A stretch of DNA of 11,160 nt, taken from assembly GCA_044866695.1 (NCBI GenBank), contig JBIOUF010000183.1, forward strand, positions 1 through 11,160, in the 5' to 3' direction. Source of the DNA: JBIOUF01 sp044866695 (GTDB lineage Bacteria; Actinomycetota; Actinomycetes; Propionibacteriales; Nocardioidaceae). Positions 6,872 to 11,160 of this stretch are shown here, piece after piece. Numbering within the stretch: position 1 is the stretch's first letter; the number at the start of each line of letters is the position of its first letter. The notes below the pieces were generated by a model. It was given only the letters and a program-made list of their open reading frames with translations, did not search any database and was not told the DNA's origin. A program made the position numbers and the translations under genes.

Positions 6872-6877
6872 AGACTA
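6872..6877 (-). promoter_or_regulatory. Likely leaderless -10 box for purK, overlapping the regulator's stop codon
   Basis: Minus-strand TAGTCT (TAnnnT) is followed by 7 nt and the GTG of purK. Its first three bases are the TAG stop of the winged-helix regulator gene. No Shine-Dalgarno is visible for purK, as expected for a leaderless transcript. A -35 match is weak at best (GCAACG at 17-bp spacing). Confidence 0.45.
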
Positions 6878-7252
6878 CCCAGAGGCCAGCCGGCCGTTGC
6901 CGCCGAAGGTGGGGTCGGCGAGACCGTCGCCCATGGCGGAGGCGACCCGTGGCGCGGTGCGCTCGAACCGCAGCCCGCGTCCACGCACGGTGGTGATCAG
7001 GCTGGGGTTGCGGGGGTCGTCGCCGAGCTTGCGGCGCAGCCACCCCAGGTGCACGTCGATGGTCTTCGCCGACGTCCAGAACGTCGTCTGCCAGACCGTG
7101 CGCATCAGCTCCTCGCGCGTGACGATCTCACCGGCGCGCTCCATCAGCGCCAGCAGCAGCTCGTACTCCTTGCGTGCCAGGCGTATGTCTCGTCCGTCGC
7201 GGCGCACAGTGCGCGTCTCCGGATCGACCTGGACCCCCCGTAGCTCGATCAC
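6875..7252 (-). CDS. Stand-alone OmpR/PhoB-type winged-helix DNA-binding protein
   Basis: A 125-residue protein consisting almost entirely of a Trans_reg_C winged-helix domain (about 1-97). Its motifs match the effector half of OmpR/PhoB regulators: RKEYELLLALMERAGEIVTR (27-46), LMRTVW (49-54), KTIDVHLGWLRRKLGDDP (63-80, recognition helix) and ITTVRGRGLRFE (86-97, the wing). There is no receiver domain: the frame upstream offers only about 17 more codons, not a REC fold, so phosphorylation by a histidine kinase is not expected in the usual way. The C-terminal 28 residues are Gly/Ala-rich and unassigned. The GTG start is inferred from the domain boundary and from TACAGT 8 nt upstream. It lies 10 bp before purK and is probably co-transcribed with purK and purE, or regulates itself through the structured region upstream. 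It is more likely a genuine orphan regulator than a truncated response regulator, because the fold is complete. Confidence 0.85.
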   Translation of the reverse strand: MIELRGVQVDPETRTVRRDGRDIRLARKEYELLLALMERAGEIVTREELMRTVWQTTFWTSAKTIDVHLGWLRRKLGDDPRNPSLITTVRGRGLRFERTAPRVASAMGDGLADPTFGGNGRLASG

Positions 7253-7260
7253 AGCGCCAG

Positions 7261-7268
7261 ACTGTATA
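7261..7268 (-). promoter_or_regulatory. Possible -10 region of the winged-helix regulator gene
   Basis: On the minus strand TATACAGT contains two overlapping -10 candidates, TATACA and TACAGT; the second ends 8 nt before the GTG start. It stands out in an otherwise very GC-rich window. No clear -35 is seen; a 7-bp direct repeat occupies the adjacent upstream bases. Confidence 0.4.
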
Positions 7269-7283
7269 CGGACAAAACGGACA
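7268..7283. repeat. 7-bp direct repeat beside the regulator promoter, possible operator
   Basis: ACGGACA occurs twice with 2 bp between (7268-7274 and 7277-7283), a 9-bp period. It abuts the predicted -10 of the winged-helix regulator gene. Tandem half-sites are how OmpR/PhoB-type winged helices usually bind, so autoregulation is plausible, though their known half-site spacing is nearer 10-11 bp. Confidence 0.4.
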
Positions 7284-7293
7284 CGTCCCGGAG

Positions 7294-7302
7294 TTATCCA
7301 CA
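7294..7302 (+). promoter_or_regulatory. Perfect DnaA-box-like nonamer TTATCCACA
   Basis: The bases match the classical DnaA box TTATNCACA exactly. It is a single copy 41 bp upstream of the regulator's start codon. No second box and no dnaA, dnaN or gidB gene is nearby, so this is not a replication origin. A chance match or a DnaA-responsive site are both possible. Confidence 0.4.
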
Positions 7303-7321
7303 AGATGACCCCTTCGGACTA

Positions 7322-7333
7322 GGTCAAATGACC
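7322..7333. repeat. 12-bp inverted repeat GGTCA-AA-TGACC, possible operator
   Basis: Two perfect 5-bp arms surround AA, within the AT-rich gap upstream of the winged-helix regulator. The size suits a dimeric regulator half-site pair. No protein can be assigned. Confidence 0.3.
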
Positions 7334-7361
7334 AACTTCCTACGGGACGACCGGCCCTGGT

Positions 7362-7375
7362 GCAGACCGGTCTGC
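7362..7375. repeat. 14-bp perfect palindrome just after the cyclase stop codon
   Basis: GCAGACCGGTCTGC is its own reverse complement. It starts 8 nt beyond the cyclase stop codon in the direction of transcription. It could form a 5-bp stem with a 4-nt loop or serve as a dimer operator for the downstream regulator operon. There is no T-tract to support an intrinsic terminator. Confidence 0.4.
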
Positions 7376-7383
7376 CCATCGTC

Positions 7384-8382
7384 CTAGAGCGGGCGCACCG
7401 CGACCGGCTCGACCATGCCGAACCCGCGCACCGGCCGCTCGGTCAGCCGGCGCAGCTCGTAGCGCTCGGCGGGAAGCAGGTCGGCCGTCGCCCGGTCGGC
7501 GACCACCCGGTTGCGCCGGGCCAGCACGGTGAGCCGGGCGGCCATGTTGACCGCCGGGCCGAAGACGTCGCCCAGGCGCGTGACCACCGAGCCGGTGGCC
7601 AGGCCGATGCGCACGTCGGGGAGCCGGGCGTCCCCGCCGATGACGCCGATGACCCCGCCGGCGATCCGCACCGCGGTCTCGGGGTCCTCGGCGACGAACA
7701 GCACCGAGTCGCCCAGCGTCTTGATGATGCGTCCGCCCCGGGCCGCCACCACGTCGCCGGCCCGGGTCTCGAAGATCTCGACCAGCTCGCCGAGCCGGCC
7801 CTGGTCCAGCTGGTTGGACAGCGCCGTGAACCCGACCAGGTCGGCGAAGCCCACGGTGACCCGGACGCTGTGCAGGTCCTCGTCGGCCTCGCCGAGGGCC
7901 TCCACCCGCGCGAGCGCCGCGGCGAGGTGCCGCCGCCAGGCGTGCACGAGCAGGTCGGAGAAGGTCTCCCCGAGCCCGGCGGCGATCCGCGCCGAGGTCG
8001 CCGTCCGGCTGCCCGACGCCTCGGGCCCCCGCTCGACGTCCTCCACGCGCTCGACCAGCGTGGCGACCTGCCAGTCGGCCAGCCGCGCGGTGGTCTGCCC
8101 GACCGCCCGGGCCAGCCGGACGGCGGTGTCGGCGTCGACCTCGCCCTCCTCGACCGCCCGGACCAGCCGGGCCAGGACGTCCCGGTCCGCCCGGGTGAAC
8201 CCCTGCTGCGACCCGACGTCGGGGAACCCCAAAGCCCGCCAGAGCCGCCTGGCCACCTCGACCCCTTGGCCGCTGGGCGCCGCGAGCTCCGCGGCGGTGA
8301 GCTCGGGCAGGTCGCGGAGCAGGAAGCGGTCCAGCCGGCTGCGCGGGTCCTCCGGGACCGCCTCGGGCACCGCCTCAGGCAC
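7384..8382 (-). CDS. Soluble class III adenylate/guanylate cyclase with Rv1264-like N-terminal domain
   Basis: A 332-residue cytoplasmic cyclase, probably making cAMP from ATP. Residues about 15-165 form a helical domain (LDRFLLRDLP; RRLWRALGFPDVG at 45-57) resembling the regulatory domain of mycobacterial Rv1264, which responds to pH there. The catalytic domain (about 172-332) has every residue needed: metal aspartates D181 in FADLVGFT and D225 in KTLGDS, substrate-selecting K221 and D272 (GDVFGPAVNMAAR), and transition-state N279 and R283. The Lys/Asp pair favours ATP over GTP. Active class III enzymes are dimers with shared sites. The GTG at 8382 overlaps the preceding PH-domain gene by 8 bp; a second in-frame GTG at 8370, within a PEAV repeat, would give a 4-bp gap and cannot be excluded. 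No strong Shine-Dalgarno is seen. No membrane segment is present. Confidence 0.92.
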   Translation of the reverse strand: MPEAVPEAVPEDPRSRLDRFLLRDLPELTAAELAAPSGQGVEVARRLWRALGFPDVGSQQGFTRADRDVLARLVRAVEEGEVDADTAVRLARAVGQTTARLADWQVATLVERVEDVERGPEASGSRTATSARIAAGLGETFSDLLVHAWRRHLAAALARVEALGEADEDLHSVRVTVGFADLVGFTALSNQLDQGRLGELVEIFETRAGDVVAARGGRIIKTLGDSVLFVAEDPETAVRIAGGVIGVIGGDARLPDVRIGLATGSVVTRLGDVFGPAVNMAARLTVLARRNRVVADRATADLLPAERYELRRLTERPVRGFGMVEPVAVRPL

Positions 8383-8905
8383 CGTCGTCCGCGGAGGGGC
8401 GGTCGCCGGTCGTCAGCCGGTGCAGCTGGGCCGCGACGACCATCTGCACGCGCTCGACCTGGGGGATGTCGGGGAGCTCCACGCGGCCGGCCTCGCTGGC
8501 GTCGGACACGACCAGGGTCCCGCAGCCCACCAGGCGGTCCACGATGCCGACCTCGAAGTCCACGCCGCTGATCCGGTTCAGTGGGATGGTGCGGCCCTCG
8601 CGGGCGATGAAGCCCGACCTGGACACGAAGCGCCGGTTCGTGAACGTGTACGTCGTGGTCAGCCAGCGCACGAACGGGCGCACGACGTACCAGATCAGCG
8701 CCGCCAGCGCGGCGACGGCGTCCACGATGCGCAGCACCCCGGCCGCATCACCGCCCACCCAGTCGTCGGCCTTGGCGCCGAGGTAGGCCGCGCCGAAGGC
8801 CACCGCGAGCAGCACCAGGACCGGCAGGAACAACGCCTTGACGTGGGTGCGGGTGGACACCACGACGTGCTCACCCTCGTTGAGCAGCCGCGCCGGGAAA
8901 CCCAC
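8375..8905 (-). CDS. Membrane-anchored bacterial PH-domain protein (bPH2, YdbS-like)
   Basis: A 176-residue membrane protein with two predicted spans (about 22-44 and 57-82), followed by a bacterial PH domain facing the cytoplasm. The domain shows the family pattern TYTFTNRRFVSRSGFIAREG (85-104), TIPLNRISGVDF (106-117), VDRLVGCGTLVVSDAS (122-137) and ELPDIPQVERV (143-153). The molecular role of these proteins is not settled. A similar small PH protein, Rv3278c, lies beside birA and accD5 in M. tuberculosis, so the position is conserved. The GTG start lies just before the MGFPARLLNEGEHVV sequence usual for the family. Its end overlaps the cyclase gene by 8 bp, which suggests coupled synthesis. 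The 115-bp gap upstream is mostly a 13-bp minisatellite, and the birA transcript probably reads through it. Confidence 0.88.
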   Translation of the reverse strand: MGFPARLLNEGEHVVVSTRTHVKALFLPVLVLLAVAFGAAYLGAKADDWVGGDAAGVLRIVDAVAALAALIWYVVRPFVRWLTTTYTFTNRRFVSRSGFIAREGRTIPLNRISGVDFEVGIVDRLVGCGTLVVSDASEAGRVELPDIPQVERVQMVVAAQLHRLTTGDRPSADDGA

Positions 8906-8939
8906 GCCGCCGATACTCTCACGCGGCTGCTGGCCGGCC

Positions 8940-9011
8940 GGGCGACCGGGCTGGGCGACCGGGCTGGGCGACCGGGCTGGGCGGGCGGGCTGGGCGACCG
9001 GGCTGGGCGGG
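8940..9011. repeat. 13-bp minisatellite, five full units plus a partial
   Basis: GGGCGACCGGGCT repeats at 8940, 8953, 8966, 8979 and 8992. Unit 4 differs by having GGGCGGGCGGGCT. A partial GGGCGGG follows at 9005-9011. It fills most of the gap between the birA stop and the PH-protein start. The unit is not a codon multiple and no gene covers it. Exact neighbouring copies indicate recent slippage or expansion, so copy number may vary between strains. Confidence 0.85.
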
Positions 9012-9020
9012 ACGTGCCGG

Positions 9021-9860
9021 TCAGCCGGCCAGGTGGCGCACCAGGAGGACGTCGCCGGCGCGCACCTCGCTCACCCCGAGGGCCGAGCGGACCACCAGCG
9101 CGCCGTCGGCGGCGACCCCCTCGGCGACGCCGTCGAGCCGCTCACCGGAGGGCAGGTCCACGTGGACCGCGGAGCCCACCGTCGCGGACGCGGCGAGGTA
9201 CTCCGAGCGCAGCCCCCGGCCAGGGTCCCCTCCGGCGTCGCGCCAGGCCTGCTGGCGGCTGCCCAGGCGGGCCAGCACCGCGCGCAGCAGCCGCGGCCGG
9301 TCCAGGTCGGCCGCCCCGGCCAGCGCCAGGGACGTCGCGCTCGGCACCGGGAGCTCCTCGGCGGTCAGGCTCACGTTCAGGCCGACGCCGAGCACGACCT
9401 GGGGACCGTCCGGTCCGTCCACCCGCTCCGCGAGAATGCCCGCGACCTTGCCGGCCCCTGGCTGGTCCGGGTCGGCGTCGCCGGCCAGGACGTCGTTGGG
9501 CCACTTGAGCCGGCACGGCACACCGGTCTCCTCCTGCACGGCCTCGGCGACGGCCAGCCCCGCCAGCAGCGGCAGCCAGCCCCACCGCTCCGCGGGCACC
9601 TCGCGCGGCGCCACGAGCACCGAGAACGTCAACGAGGCCCCCGGCGGCGACTCCCAGCCGCGGTCCAGGCGGCCACGACCGTCGGTCTGGTGCTCGGCGA
9701 CCAGCACCAGGCCCTCGGCCGCGCCGGACCGGGTCCGCCCGGCCAGGTCGGCGTTCGTCGAGCCGGTCTCCGCGACCACCTCCACCCGGCTCCACGGGGC
9801 CGGCGGGGTCGCGAAGGCCGCGGGGTCCAACGGCAGGCGGCTGCGCAGCGTCTCGTCCAC
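9021..9860 (-). CDS. birA: Biotin--[acetyl-CoA-carboxylase] ligase BirA
   Basis: A 279-residue cytoplasmic enzyme that activates biotin with ATP to biotinyl-AMP and attaches it to the conserved lysine of biotin carrier domains. Motifs in order: TGSTNADL (32-39), TDGRGRLDRGW (59-69, the biotinyl-AMP loop), LKWPNDVL (118-125), GKVAGILAE (137-145, with the catalytic lysine) and GVGLNV (158-163). The C-terminal SH3-like domain ends the protein. There is no N-terminal helix-turn-helix, so this is the monofunctional, non-repressor class. The GTG start sits at the usual distance before the catalytic domain; a much longer frame upstream is antisense to the carboxylase gene and is rejected. It is divergent from the carboxylase beta-subunit gene with only 39 bp between the two starts, so their promoters must overlap or lie in each other's 5' region. 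Confidence 0.96.
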   Translation of the reverse strand: MDETLRSRLPLDPAAFATPPAPWSRVEVVAETGSTNADLAGRTRSGAAEGLVLVAEHQTDGRGRLDRGWESPPGASLTFSVLVAPREVPAERWGWLPLLAGLAVAEAVQEETGVPCRLKWPNDVLAGDADPDQPGAGKVAGILAERVDGPDGPQVVLGVGLNVSLTAEELPVPSATSLALAGAADLDRPRLLRAVLARLGSRQQAWRDAGGDPGRGLRSEYLAASATVGSAVHVDLPSGERLDGVAEGVAADGALVVRSALGVSEVRAGDVLLVRHLAG

Positions 9861-9883
9861 GGCCTTACCCTGGCACGAGCCGG

Positions 9884-9891
9884 AAGGAAGG
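9884..9891 (+). promoter_or_regulatory. Strong Shine-Dalgarno for the carboxylase beta subunit
   Basis: AAGGAAGG ends 8 nt before the GTG at 9900 and decides that start. A possible -10, TACCCT at 9866-9871, lies upstream, leaving a leader of roughly 20 nt; no -35 match is clear. Confidence 0.6.
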
Positions 9892-9899
9892 TTCACAAC

Positions 9900-11160
<1,261 letters not shown>

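Noticed and set aside
6864..6984. A 40-residue N-terminal extension of PurK
   Set aside because: The extension is Pro/Ser/Ala-rich, overlaps the regulator gene in another frame, and the conserved domain begins right after the GTG at 6864.
7294..7302. Replication origin
   Set aside because: A single DnaA-like box without further boxes or the dnaA/dnaN/gidB genes does not support an origin.
7511..9508. A 665-codon plus-strand frame across the cyclase, PH and birA genes
   Set aside because: It is antisense to three confidently identified genes and has no recognisable motif.

Overview
The window is chromosomal DNA from a very high-GC actinobacterium, most likely of the Nocardioides type (Propionibacteriales). 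Three things point there: extreme GC at third codon positions; imperfect palindromes of the form GGTGGTTGAGGAG...CTCGAAACCACC in intergenic gaps, which I recall from Nocardioides and related genomes; and the gene order accD5 / birA / PH-domain protein / purK / purE, which resembles Mycobacterium tuberculosis Rv3280 to Rv3275c. The taxonomic call is from memory and pattern, not from a search.

Layout: positions 1-202 are intergenic and packed with palindromic repeats. Positions 203-3570 hold a minus-strand cluster, read as LCP protein, then GT2 glycosyltransferase, then a second GT2 glycosyltransferase. The two transferases overlap by GTGA. A 121-bp divergent control region (3571-3691) separates this cluster from a second LCP protein on the plus strand (3692-4900). 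The two LCP proteins and two GlfT1-like transferases look like a module that builds a cell-wall glycopolymer and attaches it to peptidoglycan. Positions 4901-5158 are a convergent gap filled with three kinds of repeat.

Positions 5159-7252 carry purE, purK and a receiver-less winged-helix regulator, all minus strand and probably one operon (regulator-purK-purE). The 131-bp gap at 7253-7383 is relatively AT-rich. It holds a perfect DnaA-box-like nonamer, a 7-bp direct repeat, a small inverted repeat and a 14-bp perfect palindrome. Positions 7384-8905 encode a soluble class III nucleotidyl cyclase that overlaps the end of a two-TM bacterial PH-domain protein gene. A 13-bp minisatellite lies between that gene and birA (9021-9860). 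birA is divergent from a biotin-dependent acyl-CoA carboxylase beta subunit (9900 to the window edge). BirA would biotinylate the biotin carrier that serves this carboxylase, which accounts for their adjacency.

Most of the window is core metabolism and envelope assembly. I see no phage, transposase, CRISPR, tRNA or rRNA. The least explained parts are the intergenic repeats, including one apparently rearranged copy, the orphan winged-helix regulator with its structured promoter region, and the PH-protein/cyclase pair.
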